Shown here piece by piece: positions 45,063 to 54,238 of a stretch of 64,000 nucleotides of DNA; positions within the stretch are counted from its first letter, which is position 1, and each line of letters starts with the position of its first letter. The translations under genes were made by a program, and so were the position numbers. The notes under the pieces were generated by a model. It made no database searches and was not told the origin of the DNA. It saw only the letters and a program-made list of their open reading frames with translations. The stretch lies in contig NZ_JAQZAM010000011.1 in assembly GCF_028737215.1 (NCBI RefSeq), forward strand, positions 124,001-188,000, written 5' to 3'. The stretch comes from Actinomycetospora chibensis. GTDB lineage: Bacteria; Actinomycetota; Actinomycetes; Mycobacteriales; Pseudonocardiaceae.

Positions 45063-46406
45063 CTAGAGGGTGGGCAGGTACGTCGCCAGCTCGTAGGGCG
45101 TGACGTTGCGGCGGTAGGCGTCCCACTCCGCGCGCTTGTTGCGCAGGAAGAAGTCGAAGACGTGCTCGCCGAGGACCTCGGCCATGAGCTCCGAGCGCTC
45201 CATCGCGGCGAGCGCGCCGTCGAGGTTCTGGGGCAGCGTCTCGTAGCCCATCGCCCGGCGCTCGCCCTCGGAGAGCATCCAGACGTTGTCCTCGGCCGCG
45301 GGCGGCAGCTCGTAGCCCTCGGCGATGCCCTTCAGTCCGGCGCCGAGGATCACCGCGTACGCCAGGTACGGGTTGGCCGCGGTGTCGATGGTGCGCACCT
45401 CGACACGACGCGACGACGCCTTGCCCGGCGAGTACATCGGGACGCGCACGAGCGTCGACCGGTTGGCGTGGCCCCAGCACACGGTGGTGGGGGCCTCGCC
45501 GCCGACGATGAGGCGCTTGTAGGAGTTGACGAACTGGTTCGTCACCGCGGAGAGCTCGCGCGCGTGGCGCAGCACCCCGGCCACGAAGGCCTTGCCCGTC
45601 TTCGACAGCTCGTAGGGCTCCGAGGCGTCGTGGAACGCGTTGTGGTCGCCCTCGAACAGGCTGATGTGCGTGTGCATCGCCGAGCCCGCGTGCTCGGTGA
45701 ACGGCTTGGGCATGAAGGACGCACGCACCCCCTGGGTGATCGCGACCTCCTTGACGATGTAGCGGAACGTCATGATGTTGTCCGCCATCGTCAGGGCGTC
45801 GGCGTAGCGCAGGTCGATCTCCTGCTGGCCGGGGCCGCCCTCGTGGTGGCTGAACTCCACCGAGATGCCCATCGCCTCGAGCGACTCGATCGCCCGGCGC
45901 CGGAAGTGCGGCGCGGCGTCGTGGCTGGCCTGGTCGAAGTAGCCGCCGGTGTCCGCCGGGACCGGGGGCGTGCCGTCGCCGGGCAGGTCCCGCAGCAGGT
46001 AGAACTCGATCTCGGGGTGCACGTAGCAGGTGAACCCGGCCTCGGCGGCGCGCGAGAGCGCGCGGCGCAGCACGTGGCGCGGGTCGGCCCAGGACGGCGA
46101 GCCGTCGGGCATCGTGATGTCGCAGAACATGCGGGCCGAGTAGTGCCCGCCACCCGCGGTCTCCCAGGGCAGCACCTGGAACGTCGACGGGTCGGGCTTC
46201 GCGACCATGTCCGACTCGTAGACCCGCGCGAAGCCCTCGATCGCCGAGCCGTCGAACCCGATGCCCTCGGCGAACGCGCCCTCGAGCTCGGCGGGTGCCA
46301 CGGCCACCGACTTGAGGTATCCGAGCACGTCGGTGAACCACAGCCGCACGAAGCGGATGTCGCGCTCTTCGAGCGTGCGCAGGACGAACTCCTGCTGGCG
46401 ATCCAT
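45063..46406 (-). CDS. glnA2: Glutamine synthetase paralogue GlnA2
   Basis: 447 residues. GS fold with FDGSAIEGFARVYESDM, HPEIEFYLL, GPGQQEIDLRYADAL, GSAMHTHISLFEG, NRSTLVRVPMYSPGKASS and ARELSAVTNQFVNSYKRL. The adenylylation loop of GlnA1 is absent (WMLSEGERRAMGYETLP instead), so GlnE should not control it. Mycobacterial and streptomycete GlnA2 do not make bulk glutamine; a Streptomyces homologue is a gamma-glutamylpolyamine synthetase. ATG 46406 is seven bases after TAGGGT, leaderless. The upstream hairpins at 46433-46462 may end the caeA-like message. Confidence 0.93.
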   Translation of the reverse strand: MDRQQEFVLRTLEERDIRFVRLWFTDVLGYLKSVAVAPAELEGAFAEGIGFDGSAIEGFARVYESDMVAKPDPSTFQVLPWETAGGGHYSARMFCDITMPDGSPSWADPRHVLRRALSRAAEAGFTCYVHPEIEFYLLRDLPGDGTPPVPADTGGYFDQASHDAAPHFRRRAIESLEAMGISVEFSHHEGGPGQQEIDLRYADALTMADNIMTFRYIVKEVAITQGVRASFMPKPFTEHAGSAMHTHISLFEGDHNAFHDASEPYELSKTGKAFVAGVLRHARELSAVTNQFVNSYKRLIVGGEAPTTVCWGHANRSTLVRVPMYSPGKASSRRVEVRTIDTAANPYLAYAVILGAGLKGIAEGYELPPAAEDNVWMLSEGERRAMGYETLPQNLDGALAAMERSELMAEVLGEHVFDFFLRNKRAEWDAYRRNVTPYELATYLPTL

Positions 46407-46413
46407 GGGCCAG

Positions 46414-46419
46414 ACCCTA
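46414..46419 (-). promoter_or_regulatory. -10 element TAGGGT for glnA2
   Basis: TAGGGT on the minus strand, seven bases before ATG 46406. It selects the second in-frame Met; the first (46457) would lie upstream of the promoter. Confidence 0.6.
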
Positions 46420-46463
46420 GGTGTGCGTCCAGATCCCCGAAACCGGGGATGGGTCACCCATCC

Positions 46464-48068
46464 CTAGGTGGCCGGGCACGTCGCGTTCGGGGGCGCCGGG
46501 GTGTTGTCGATCAGGTAGCGCGTGGCGATGGCGTCGACGCACGGCGAGTTCTGGAACACCGCGGTGTGCTCGTCACCGATCTTCGTCACCAGCGAGCCGC
46601 CCAGGGCGCGCGCCAGCTCCACGCCCGCCTGGTACGGCGTCGCCGGGTCCCCGGTGGTCGAGACGACCAGAGGCGGGGCCAGGCCCGGCACCTGCGGCAG
46701 GTGCGGCTGGCTCGTCGGCGGTACGGGCCAGAAGGCGCAGCTGTCGCGCGCCGACGAGACGCCGCGGCCGCTGTCGAGGAACGGCGCCGCCTCGTTGTAG
46801 GCCTGGGCGCGGGCGAGCGACTGGGCGGGGTCGGTGATGCGCGGGTCGTCGACGCAGCGGATGGCCTCGAAGGCGTCCTGCGACGAGGCGTAGGTGCCGT
46901 CGGGGTTCCGCTCGTAGTACTCGTCGGCGAGCGTCATGAGCTGCGACCCCTGGCCCGCGCGCAGGTCGGTGAGCGCGCGCACCAGCCGCGGCCAGTAGGC
47001 CTCGACGTAGAGCGCGTTGATCGTGCCCTGCTGGGCGTCGGCGTAGGAAAGGACACGGCCGTCGGGCAGGGGCAGCGGCGCGGTGATCAGCGGGCGGGTG
47101 AGCTGCTGGTACGCCGCCGTCGTCTGCGCCGGGTCCTGGCCCAGCGGGCAGTTCGGGCGGGTCGTGCAGTCGCGGGCGAAGGCGTCGAACGCGCCCTGGA
47201 AGCCCCGGCCCTGCTCGACCAGCTCCGTCACCGGGTCCTGGTCGGGGTCCAGCGCGCCGTCGAGCACCATCGCGCGCACGTTGCGGGGGAACTGCTCGGC
47301 GTAGGTGGAGCCGATCCGGGTGCCGTAGGAGTAGCCGAGATAGGTCAGCCGGGCGTCGCCGAGCGCCGCACGCAGCACGTCCATGTCGCGGGCGACGTCG
47401 CGCGTCCCGACGTTGGCCAGCACGTCGGCGCCGGTGCGCCGGGCGCAGCGGTCGACGGTCTCGCGCTCCTCGGTCTCGGTCTGGGCGACGCCGGCGGGCG
47501 AGGAGTCGGTGTCGTCGTCACGGCGGTCGGCGTCGCGCTCGGGGCCCTCGAGGCAGCGGATCGTCGGCTCGCTCGCGCCGACGCCGCGGGGGTCGAAGCC
47601 GACGACGTCGAAGCGGCGCCCGACCTCGGTCGACGCCAGCGACGTCGACAGGTACGCGGCGGTCTGGATGCCCGAGGCGCCCGGGCCCCCGGGGTTGATC
47701 ACGAGCGAGCCGATGCGCTCCGGCGAGGCGGGAGCCGCGTGGCGCAGCACGGCGATCGTGCCGGTCCGGCCCTGCGGGGCCGCGTAGTCGAGCGGCACCT
47801 GCATCCGCGCGCACTGCAGTGAGGGGTCCGCGTAGATCTGGCGGTCCTCCTCCGTGGCGGCGAACGGCGCGCAGGGGCCCCAGGCGAGCTGCTGGCCGTA
47901 GAACGCCTCGAGCCCGGGCGGGGCACTCCCCGCAGGGTCGGGCACCGCGACGCCCGGGACGACCTGCGCACACCCTCCGAGCAGGACGGCGGCGATCCCC
48001 ACCACGGCGGCGACGAGGGCCCTCGGACGACGGCGGTGCCGGCTCGCGGTGGATCGCACGGCGGTCAC
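46464..48068 (-). CDS. Lipoprotein alpha/beta hydrolase, TAP/CaeA (Hip1)-like
   Basis: 534 residues from GTG 48068. The signal peptide ends in the lipobox VLLGGC (Cys33), so it is a lipid-anchored envelope enzyme. Hydrolase core: [13 protein letters not shown] (oxyanion), [14 protein letters not shown], the nucleophile elbow [11 protein letters not shown] with Ser, then TGDPATPYQ (Asp) and IGDEHTAV (His). A C-terminal TAP-type domain is present. The syntenic pair Rv2223c/Rv2224c includes Hip1/CaeA, a serine protease acting on cell-wall and secreted proteins. Only one copy exists here. Divergent from panB. Confidence 0.92.
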   Translation of the reverse strand: MTAVRSTASRHRRRPRALVAAVVGIAAVLLGGCAQVVPGVAVPDPAGSAPPGLEAFYGQQLAWGPCAPFAATEEDRQIYADPSLQCARMQVPLDYAAPQGRTGTIAVLRHAAPASPERIGSLVINPGGPGASGIQTAAYLSTSLASTEVGRRFDVVGFDPRGVGASEPTIRCLEGPERDADRRDDDTDSSPAGVAQTETEERETVDRCARRTGADVLANVGTRDVARDMDVLRAALGDARLTYLGYSYGTRIGSTYAEQFPRNVRAMVLDGALDPDQDPVTELVEQGRGFQGAFDAFARDCTTRPNCPLGQDPAQTTAAYQQLTRPLITAPLPLPDGRVLSYADAQQGTINALYVEAYWPRLVRALTDLRAGQGSQLMTLADEYYERNPDGTYASSQDAFEAIRCVDDPRITDPAQSLARAQAYNEAAPFLDSGRGVSSARDSCAFWPVPPTSQPHLPQVPGLAPPLVVSTTGDPATPYQAGVELARALGGSLVTKIGDEHTAVFQNSPCVDAIATRYLIDNTPAPPNATCPAT

Positions 48069-48141
48069 CCTGCCACGGGGCCCGTGACCGTCCGGTGACG
48101 GGCTTCCCGGGCGAGACGACGGGTGTCCGACGTCCCACTGT

Positions 48142-48245
48142 GAGGCTGGTCCCAGCGGGCGGCCGGGGCGCCGCGGCGGTGCGAGCGTTGGCCCGGCAAC
48201 CTCCCGACGACCCGGGGACCCGCCGCGCTCGGTGGGCCTCGAGGC
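48142..48245 (+). ncRNA. Candidate structured leader of panB with GGCAACC motif
   Basis: Within the 191-base gap before panB. GAGGC (48142-48146) can pair with GCCTC (48236-48240) as a closing stem. CCAGCG (48152-48157) pairs with CGTTGG (48186-48191). CCTCCCGA (48200-48207) pairs with TCGGTGGG (48229-48236) with one mismatch. GGCAACC (48195-48201) follows the second helix, the position it has in SAM-I/SAM-IV riboswitches, and UGAG...CCAGCG also resembles SAM-IV. A second GAGGC (48241-48245), next to the ribosome binding site, could compete. The core after the third helix does not match well, so class and ligand are uncertain. Confidence 0.35.
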
Positions 48246-48259
48246 AAGGACGGACGACG

Positions 48260-49096
48260 ATGACGTCACCCGGTTCCACTCCCCCGCAGCGTCGCCGCAC
48301 CCGCGTGCACCACCTCCAGGAGATGAAGGCGCGCGGCGAGCGGTGGCCGATGCTCACGGCCTACGACGTGAACACGGCGCGGATCTTCGACGAGGCGGGC
48401 GTGCCCGTCCTGCTCGTCGGCGACTCCGCCGGCAACACCGTGCTCGGTTACGACACCACCGTGCCGGTGACCACCGAGGAGCTGCTGATCCTCACCCGCG
48501 CCGTGGTGCGCGGCGCCCCCCGCGCCCTCGTCGTCGCCGACCTCCCCTTCGGCAGCTACCAGGTCTCGGTCGAGCAGGCCGTGACCACCGCCGTCGAGTT
48601 CATGAAGAGCGGCGGCGCCCACGCGGTGAAGCTCGAGGGCGGCGCGCACTACGCCGACCGCATCCGGGCGATCGTCGACGCGGGCATCCCCGTGATGGCG
48701 CACCTCGGCTTCACCCCGCAGAGCGAGCACGCCCTCGGCGGCTACCGCGTGCAGGGCCGGGGCGAGGACGCGGCGGACAAGATGCTCGCCGACGCCCGCG
48801 CCGTCACCGAGGCCGGCGCGTTCGCGGTGGTGCTCGAGATGGTGCCCGCGCACGTCGCCAAGCGGGTGACCGCCGAGGTGCCGATCCCGACCGTCGGCAT
48901 CGGTGCGGGCCCGGAGTGCGACGCCCAGGTGCTCGTGTGGACCGACATGGTCGGCCTGTCCGACCCCGCGCGGCGCACGCCGAAGTTCGTCAAGCGCTAC
49001 GCGGACATGGGCTCGGTGCTCGCCGACGCCGCGGGCTCCTACGCCCGCGAGGTGCGCGACGGCGTCTTCCCGGGCCCCGAGCACAGCTTCGACTAG
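48260..49096 (+). CDS. panB: 3-methyl-2-oxobutanoate hydroxymethyltransferase
   Basis: 278 residues. Adds a hydroxymethyl group from methylene-tetrahydrofolate to ketoisovalerate, the first committed step to pantothenate and CoA. Markers: [63 protein letters not shown] and [20 protein letters not shown] 48260 follows AAGGACGG. The start region is preceded by a potentially structured leader. Corresponds to Rv2225. panC and panD are not in the window. Confidence 0.96.
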   Translation: MTSPGSTPPQRRRTRVHHLQEMKARGERWPMLTAYDVNTARIFDEAGVPVLLVGDSAGNTVLGYDTTVPVTTEELLILTRAVVRGAPRALVVADLPFGSYQVSVEQAVTTAVEFMKSGGAHAVKLEGGAHYADRIRAIVDAGIPVMAHLGFTPQSEHALGGYRVQGRGEDAADKMLADARAVTEAGAFAVVLEMVPAHVAKRVTAEVPIPTVGIGAGPECDAQVLVWTDMVGLSDPARRTPKFVKRYADMGSVLADAAGSYAREVRDGVFPGPEHSFD

Positions 49097-49106
49097 GTGG
49101 CCTCCG

Positions 49107-49156
49107 GCCATGTGAGCACTTCGGAGTGCTGGAGCACCTCGAAGTGCTCACATGGC
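49107..49156. terminator. Bidirectional terminator between panB and npdG
   Basis: Perfect 17-bp outer stem (49107-49123 with 49140-49156) plus an inner GTGCT/AGCAC pairing. It fills the space between two convergent stops. Confidence 0.85.
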
Positions 49157-49157
49157 G

Positions 49158-49856
49158 TCAGCCATCGAGATCGGTGATCTTGATGCCGGCGTGCACCTTG
49201 TAGCGGCGGTTGATCGCGATGAGGTTCGCGGTGAGGCATTCGACCTGGTAGGCGTTGCGCAGCCGGCCGCCGAAGACCCCGCGCACACCCGGGATGGCGT
49301 CGGCGAGGGCGCGCACGACGTCGGTGGCCTCGCGGTCGTCGCCGAGCACGAGGACGTCGCAGTCGACCTGCGGCTGGTCCAGGTCGGCGAGCAGGACCGC
49401 GGAGACGTTGTGGAACGCCGCGGTCACGCGGGTCTCGGGGAGCAGCTGCTCGGCCTGCTGGGCGGCGCTGCCCTCCTCGACGGGCAGGGGGTAGGGCCCC
49501 TTCTTGTCGAAGCCGATCGGGTTGACGCAGTCGATCAGGATCTTGCCCTTGAGGGGCTCGGTGAGGCCCTGGAGCGTCTCGGCGTGCGACTCCCACGGGA
49601 TCGCGGCGAGCACGACGTCGGCCTCGGTGGCGCAGGTGGCGTTGTCGGTGCCGCGGACGTGGTCGACGCCGGTGGCCTCGCAGTACTCCTTCGCCGAGTT
49701 CTCGGCGCGCTCGGCGACCCGGGAGCCGATGATCACGCGGATCCCGGCGGCCGCCCAGCGCAGGGCCAGGCCCTTGCCCTGGTTACCGGTGCCGCCGAGC
49801 ACTCCGACCGTCAGGGTCGTCGGGTCGATGGCCTCACCGGATGACGGTGCACTCAC
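49158..49856 (-). CDS. npdG: NADPH-dependent F420 reductase
   Basis: 232 residues. Moves hydride between NADPH and coenzyme F420. VGVLGGTGNQGKGLALRWA is the family's NADP loop; IGSRVAERAE with Ser-Arg after the strand suits NADPH; IPWESHAETL and NPIGFDKKGPYPLP contact F420 in archaeal Fno structures; AAFHNVSAVLL is conserved. GTG 49856 follows GGGAGCGACCCC. The hydrolase upstream on the same strand is 43 bases away and may be co-transcribed. This supports F420 use by this organism. Confidence 0.92.
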   Translation of the reverse strand: MSAPSSGEAIDPTTLTVGVLGGTGNQGKGLALRWAAAGIRVIIGSRVAERAENSAKEYCEATGVDHVRGTDNATCATEADVVLAAIPWESHAETLQGLTEPLKGKILIDCVNPIGFDKKGPYPLPVEEGSAAQQAEQLLPETRVTAAFHNVSAVLLADLDQPQVDCDVLVLGDDREATDVVRALADAIPGVRGVFGGRLRNAYQVECLTANLIAINRRYKVHAGIKITDLDG

Positions 49857-49899
49857 GGGGTCGCTCCCTGTCGCAAACGGTCAGAGTGGACTGTTCCTA

Positions 49900-50814
49900 T
49901 CACGCCAGGACCCGGGCCAGCTCGGCGTGCAGCGCCGAGACCGCCGCGTCCGCGGCCGGCACGGCGGTGAAGCCGTAGAAGCCGTGCACGAGGCCCGGGT
50001 GCTCGCGGCGGCGGGCGTCGACACCCGCCGCGATCAACGCGTCGACGAACGCGTGCCCCGCGTCGCGCAGCGGGTCGAAGCCGGCCGTCGCGACGATCGT
50101 CGGCGGCAGCCCCGCCAGCGTCGGCGCACGCAGGGGCGAGAGCCGGGCGTCGCCGCGGGGATCGTGGCCGGCGAGGTAGAGCTTCGAGCACGCGCGCACG
50201 TCGCGGGCGGAGAGCCAGTAGCCCTCGGCGTTCTCGGCGAGCGAGGGGTAGCGCGCCTCGAAGTCCGGCGGCGGGTAGACGAGCAGGAGCGCGTCCGGGG
50301 CCCGGCCCTCGTCGCGCAGCGCCAGGGCGGCCACGGCGGCGAGGTTGGCGCCGGCGCTGTCGCCCACGAGGGCGTAGCGCTCCGGACCGTCGTCCAGCAG
50401 CGCCCGGACGGCGGCGAGGACATCGTCCAGGGGCGCCGGGAACGGGTGCTCGGGAGCGAGCCGGTAGTCGACGGCCGCGACGACCGCGCCCAGGTCGTCC
50501 GCGAGCCGGTCCGCGACCGCGTCGTACACGTCGCCGCCACCCAGCACCCAGCCGCCACCGTGGAGGAACACCACGAGGGCGCCGGACGTCCGCCTCGCGG
50601 GACGGTGCGTCCGCACCGGCACACCGCCGGCCTCACCCAGCTCGGGCGCCCGCGCCGGGGCTCCCCCGGCCTCGCGCATCTGCGCGACGAACCGGGCGCG
50701 GGACTCGGCGACGGTGCCGTCGAACATCTCCGGCTCGTCGGCCCACCGGTCGAGGAGGGCGCGGACGCCGGGGTCGAGGACGGGCTCGGCGGCGGGCTCG
50801 GTCTGGGCACTCAT
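49900..50814 (-). CDS. Hormone-sensitive-lipase family esterase
   Basis: 304 residues. FLHGGGWVLG gives the HGGG oxyanion motif; ALVGDSAGANLA carries the nucleophile Ser; ATAGFDPLRDAGHAF gives the Asp and HPGLVHGFYGF the His. Likely acts on short-chain esters or acylated small molecules. The start is ATG 50814 because TAGGCT is exactly seven bases upstream; an in-frame ATG at 50844 lies before the box. It could be co-expressed with npdG. Confidence 0.92.
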   Translation of the reverse strand: MSAQTEPAAEPVLDPGVRALLDRWADEPEMFDGTVAESRARFVAQMREAGGAPARAPELGEAGGVPVRTHRPARRTSGALVVFLHGGGWVLGGGDVYDAVADRLADDLGAVVAAVDYRLAPEHPFPAPLDDVLAAVRALLDDGPERYALVGDSAGANLAAVAALALRDEGRAPDALLLVYPPPDFEARYPSLAENAEGYWLSARDVRACSKLYLAGHDPRGDARLSPLRAPTLAGLPPTIVATAGFDPLRDAGHAFVDALIAAGVDARRREHPGLVHGFYGFTAVPAADAAVSALHAELARVLA

Positions 50815-50821
50815 CGGGGCC

Positions 50822-50827
50822 AGCCTA
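50822..50827 (-). promoter_or_regulatory. -10 element TAGGCT for the esterase gene
   Basis: TAGGCT on the minus strand, seven bases before ATG 50814; leaderless. Confidence 0.6.
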
Positions 50828-51083
50828 GGAGGGTTCAGGATCACCTATCCGGGTCATCCCATCCGGTCGGGTGAGGGACGACGATGTCGTCCGGCGACGA
50901 GCCAAACCCGTCGTTGCCGAATCGATACCGAAACCGCGGAACCTCCTCGGGGGCGCAGGCGTCATCCCGGTGTCGATCCCCGCGACGCCCCGGTGTTCTC
51001 CCCGGCCCCACGGCCGGTCACCCCGGCGCGGCACCCGACTCGCCCCCGCTGGATCACGAACTCGAAGGACCGGACGCACCCCG

Positions 51084-51410
51084 ATGGCTCTCCCCTGGCC
51101 GCACAGCACGCCCACCCTGCCCCGACCCGTGCCCGCCGCCCCGCACCCCGCGCCGGCCGGACGCACCGCGAGTCTCGCCGGTGTCGCGGACCGCGTCGGC
51201 ACCGCCGCGCGTCGCCATCCGGCGCTCGTCCGCCTCGGCGGACTCGCGACCAGCCCGGTCATCGCGCTCGTCGTCATGCTCCTCGGCCTGGCGCTGCTGT
51301 TCGTCCTGCCGATGGTCGGGCTGCCGTTCGTGGCCCTCGTCGTGCTGCCGGCCGTGGTCTACCACCTGCAGTCCGAGCGCCGGACCAACCTGCGCCGCCC
51401 GCGCCGCTGA
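51084..51410 (+). CDS. Small membrane protein, function unknown
   Basis: 108 residues from ATG 51084; AAGGAC about 14 bases upstream is a poor ribosome binding site, so the start is uncertain and the frame is open to 50871. A Pro/Ala-rich start and RTASLAGVADRVGTAARRHPALVRLGG precede two adjacent helices (TSPVIALVVMLLGLALLFVL and VGLPFVALVVLPAVVYHL), then a basic C-terminus SERRTNLRRPRR. A terminator follows. The 50845-51083 gap shows only a 6-bp hairpin at 50877-50891. Confidence 0.6.
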   Translation: MALPWPHSTPTLPRPVPAAPHPAPAGRTASLAGVADRVGTAARRHPALVRLGGLATSPVIALVVMLLGLALLFVLPMVGLPFVALVVLPAVVYHLQSERRTNLRRPRR

Positions 51411-51476
51411 CCCCCAGGCCGCTGACCCCGCGCCGCTGACGGGAGCCCCGCCCGGGCATCGCGACAGATACGACGA

Positions 51477-51508
51477 ACGGCCCCGCCCCCGTGAGGGAGC
51501 GGGGCCGT
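51477..51508. terminator. Terminator between convergent genes
   Basis: 10-bp stem ACGGCCCCGC/GCGGGGCCGT (51477-51486 with 51499-51508) extended by three C-G pairs, with a GTGA loop. Confidence 0.8.
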
Positions 51509-51535
51509 CGGCGTCTCCGGGGCCGGGCAGCCGTC

Positions 51536-52255
51536 TCAGCCCTCCCCGTCCCCCGACGGCGAGGTCGTGGCGCCCGACGACGGCCCCTCTTCGGACGCCG
51601 GGGTGCTGCTGGTCGGGGTCTCGCTCGGGGTCTCGCTGGTCGTCTCGCTCGGCGGTTGGGTCGTCGCCTGGGTCGTCGGCTGGGTCGTCGGCTCGCTGCT
51701 CGCCGGCGGCTGGGACGGGGAGGAGGACGGCGAGCCCGTCCCGGTCGAGGTGGACGGCGCCCCGCTGCCCGTCGAGGTCCCGGACGTCGGGCGCCCGCCG
51801 CCACCGTCCCCGCCGCGAACGACCGACGACGGGCCGGCGGGAGCGCCGACGGCCGGGCGCGGGGCCGACGCACCGGGACCGGGCGCCGCGGGCTGCGCCA
51901 GGGGCTGTTGCTCGGAGCGCAGGGCGAGATCGGCGACGGTCGGCGTGATCGTGGGCGAGGAGGTCACGGACCCGACCGGCGCCGCGCCCGGCGTGCCCCA
52001 CGGCAGGGGGGTGTCGAGCTCGGTGACGGCGCCGGGCATCGCGACGGTCGTCGAGGACTGGCTGATCGTCTGGTAGACCGCCGTGCTCAGCGACGCCGCG
52101 CCCATGAGCCCGACACCGAGGGTGGCCGCGAGACGGGTCCGCCTCCCCGCCCGCCCGCTCTCCGCGGTCGGCAGCGGGTCGCAGGGCGTCTCGGACGGGG
52201 GCTCGAACACGGGGGTCCTCTCGTCGCGGTGCGCCACGCCGCCCCGAGCAGACAT
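51536..52255 (-). CDS. Ser/Thr/Pro-rich membrane-anchored protein
   Basis: 239 residues from ATG 52255. A short cytoplasmic start is followed by one weak membrane segment (RLAATLGVGLMGAASLSTAVY, about residues 40-60). Then a 180-residue low-complexity tail made of Ser, Thr, Pro, Gly and Gln with near repeats such as TTQPTTQATTQ and SETTSETPSETP. Such tails are common in actinobacterial surface proteins and are often O-mannosylated. No conserved domain is seen. The opposite strand is also open over part of it, but reads as Val/Trp/Gly shadow codons. Confidence 0.6.
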   Translation of the reverse strand: MSARGGVAHRDERTPVFEPPSETPCDPLPTAESGRAGRRTRLAATLGVGLMGAASLSTAVYQTISQSSTTVAMPGAVTELDTPLPWGTPGAAPVGSVTSSPTITPTVADLALRSEQQPLAQPAAPGPGASAPRPAVGAPAGPSSVVRGGDGGGGRPTSGTSTGSGAPSTSTGTGSPSSSPSQPPASSEPTTQPTTQATTQPPSETTSETPSETPTSSTPASEEGPSSGATTSPSGDGEG

Positions 52256-52473
52256 CCCCGGGGCGTCGCCATCCAGTCCAACGCACCGGAGACGTGACCG
52301 TGGCTCGGACGATCGGGCGGAGCGGTGGCGGCCCGGACGGCCCAGCGCCATGGGCCGGATCACCCTGTCGAGCAGCGCGAACGCCGAGCAGACGGCCCGT
52401 TGGAGGTCACTCCACGTGAGCACGCATCACGACGCGTGAGTGACGGCGCACGGCCACCCGCCACGGGCGGCCC

Positions 52474-52479
52474 TACGAT
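52474..52479 (+). promoter_or_regulatory. -10 element TACGAT for the PHA-synthase-like hydrolase
   Basis: TACGAT ends eight bases before GTG 52488, without a Shine-Dalgarno sequence. Confidence 0.5.
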
Positions 52480-52487
52480 CGGGCCGC

Positions 52488-53612
52488 GTGACCGCCGACC
52501 AGCTGCCCGACGACGAGACCTCCGCGTCCACGGGCGGGGGCCCCCTGCAGGCACCGGCGCGGTCCGCCTCCCGCGCGTGGGACAACGTCCGGCACCTCGT
52601 GACCGACGGCCACCTCGCCGACACCCGCCGCATGCCACGCCTACCGGTGCTCACGGCGGACGGCTACACGGTCCACCGCTACGAGCCGACGGTCGCCCCC
52701 GACCCGTCCCTCGCGCCGCTGCTGCTGGTGCCCCCGCTCGGGGCACCGGACTTCGCCTTCGACCTGCGGCGCGGTGCGAGCCTGGTCGAGGACCTGCTCG
52801 CGTCGGGTCGCGAGATCTACATCGTCACCTACGAGGCGTCCGGCCGGGCCGCCGACCGGCGCGGCCTGGAGCTGTGGGTCGACGAGATCCTCCCGGCCGC
52901 CCTGTACGCGGTGTCGGACCGCCACGAGGGCACGGCGGTCCACCTCGCGGGGTGGAGCCTCGGGGGCCTGTTCACCCTGCTCTGCGCCGCCAGCGGTGTC
53001 TCGGGGGCCCCGATCCGCTCGGTGACCGCCTTCGCGTCCCCGGTCGACGTGTCCGCGGTGCCGCTGGTGGCCCCGTTCCGATCCGTCGCCGAGTACACCG
53101 GCGGGCGGATCTTCTCCACCGCCTACCGGACGCTCGGCTCCTTCCCCGCGACGGCGGTGAAGTGGGCGTTCCAGCTGACCAGCGTCGAGCGCTACCTGAC
53201 CAAGCCGGTGACGCTGCTGACCCACCTCGACGACCGCGAGCTCCTCGAGCAGATCGAGGCCGTCGACCTGCTCATGGCCAACATGACCGCCTACCCCGGG
53301 CGCGCGTTCGGGCAGATCTACCACCACGTCATCCGGTCCAACGACCTCGCCGAGGACGACCTGCGCCTCGCCGGCCGGCCCGTCCGGCTGGCCGACGTGC
53401 GGGTGCCGGTACTGCTGGTCGCGGGGGCCGACGACGTCATCGCGCCGGTCGCCGCCGTGGAGCGCGCGACCGACCTGCTCACCGCGAGCCCCGACCTGCG
53501 CTTCGTCGTGCGCCCCGGCGGCCACCTCGGCGTGCTCGCGGGTCGGCGGGCGCGGGAGAACTCGTGGCGCGACCTCGAGACGTTCCTCGTCGCCCACGAC
53601 GGGCGTGAATGA
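52488..53612 (+). CDS. PHA-synthase-like alpha/beta hydrolase
   Basis: 374 residues from GTG 52488. LLLVPPLGAPDFAFDLRRGASLVEDLLASG and IYIVTYEASGRAADRRGLELWVDE follow the PhaC/PhaE-type hydrolase pattern. The nucleophile elbow is AGWSLGG, with Ser where true PHA synthases have Cys, so polymer synthesis is unlikely. PVLLVAGADDVIAP supplies the Asp and RPGGHLGVLAG the His. Followed 93 bases later by a DUF6918-like gene. Confidence 0.87.
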   Translation: MTADQLPDDETSASTGGGPLQAPARSASRAWDNVRHLVTDGHLADTRRMPRLPVLTADGYTVHRYEPTVAPDPSLAPLLLVPPLGAPDFAFDLRRGASLVEDLLASGREIYIVTYEASGRAADRRGLELWVDEILPAALYAVSDRHEGTAVHLAGWSLGGLFTLLCAASGVSGAPIRSVTAFASPVDVSAVPLVAPFRSVAEYTGGRIFSTAYRTLGSFPATAVKWAFQLTSVERYLTKPVTLLTHLDDRELLEQIEAVDLLMANMTAYPGRAFGQIYHHVIRSNDLAEDDLRLAGRPVRLADVRVPVLLVAGADDVIAPVAAVERATDLLTASPDLRFVVRPGGHLGVLAGRRARENSWRDLETFLVAHDGRE

Positions 53613-53705
53613 CACGGATGTGGTTCACGGCCCCCTGCCGGTCCGTGGACGTCGCGCCTCCCGTACGGTCGGCGCCGCTCCCTGGCACCCCGAGGAAGGA
53701 CCCCG

Positions 53706-54155
53706 ATGGCCGAGACCCTCAAGGCTCGCCTTCTCGACTCCGACCGCCGCGGCGCCGTCGTCGAGGACCTGCAGCTGCTCGTCGACGCGGAGGTCGCGAA
53801 CAAGAGCGGCCTGTCCGGCGGCATCGTCAAGACCGGCTACGCCGCGGTGAAGAAGGTCAAGCCGGGCATCATCCCGGAGGCGATCGACAAGATGCTCGAC
53901 GAGTTCGTCGAGCAGCTCGAGCCCTTCTGGACGACGTTCACGACCGAGGCCGCCGGTGACTTCGGCACCTTCCTCGGCACCCGCCCGCAGGAGGCCTCCG
54001 AGGCTCTGCTGACCGTCACCGACCGTCGCGCCGAGCGCAGCAACCGCGCCGCGATCACCTCGGTCTACGGCAAGCTCCGCCCGAAGGCCCAGGAGAACGT
54101 CATCGAGGCGCTCCCGGGCCTCGGCGCCGTGATCGAGAAGCACGCCCGCGCCTGA
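53706..54155 (+). CDS. DUF6918-like protein
   Basis: 149 residues, all alpha by appearance. TLKARLLDSDRRGAVVEDLQLLVDAEVANKSGLSG, VKPGIIPEAIDKMLDEFVEQLEPFW and ALTSVYGKLRP-type ending resemble the conserved unknown family DUF6918. No catalytic motif. ATG 53706 follows GAGGAAGGA. It shares orientation with the PHA-synthase-like gene and ends in a large hairpin, so the two may form one unit. Confidence 0.75.
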   Translation: MAETLKARLLDSDRRGAVVEDLQLLVDAEVANKSGLSGGIVKTGYAAVKKVKPGIIPEAIDKMLDEFVEQLEPFWTTFTTEAAGDFGTFLGTRPQEASEALLTVTDRRAERSNRAAITSVYGKLRPKAQENVIEALPGLGAVIEKHARA

Positions 54156-54164
54156 GCTCCGCAC

Positions 54165-54218
54165 GACGGCCCCGGGCCGCGGACCGTTACCCGACGGTTC
54201 CGTGGACCCGGGGCCGTC
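54165..54218 (+). terminator. Terminator after the DUF6918-like gene
   Basis: 12-bp outer stem GACGGCCCCGGG/CCCGGGGCCGTC (54165-54176 with 54207-54218) with an inner bulged CGGACCGT/ACGGTTCCG hairpin. Confidence 0.75.
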
Positions 54219-54238
54219 GCGCGTGGTGGAGTGATCCA

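Noticed and set aside
45040-45065. Direct repeat GTCTAGAG between the DUF4177-like and glnA2 stops
   Set aside because: Only eight bases repeated twice across two stop codons; too short to interpret.
51567-52076. Hydrophobic Val/Trp/Gly-rich frame on the plus strand
   Set aside because: It is the shadow of the Ser/Thr/Pro-rich gene; hydrophobicity arises from the complement of TCG/ACC codons.
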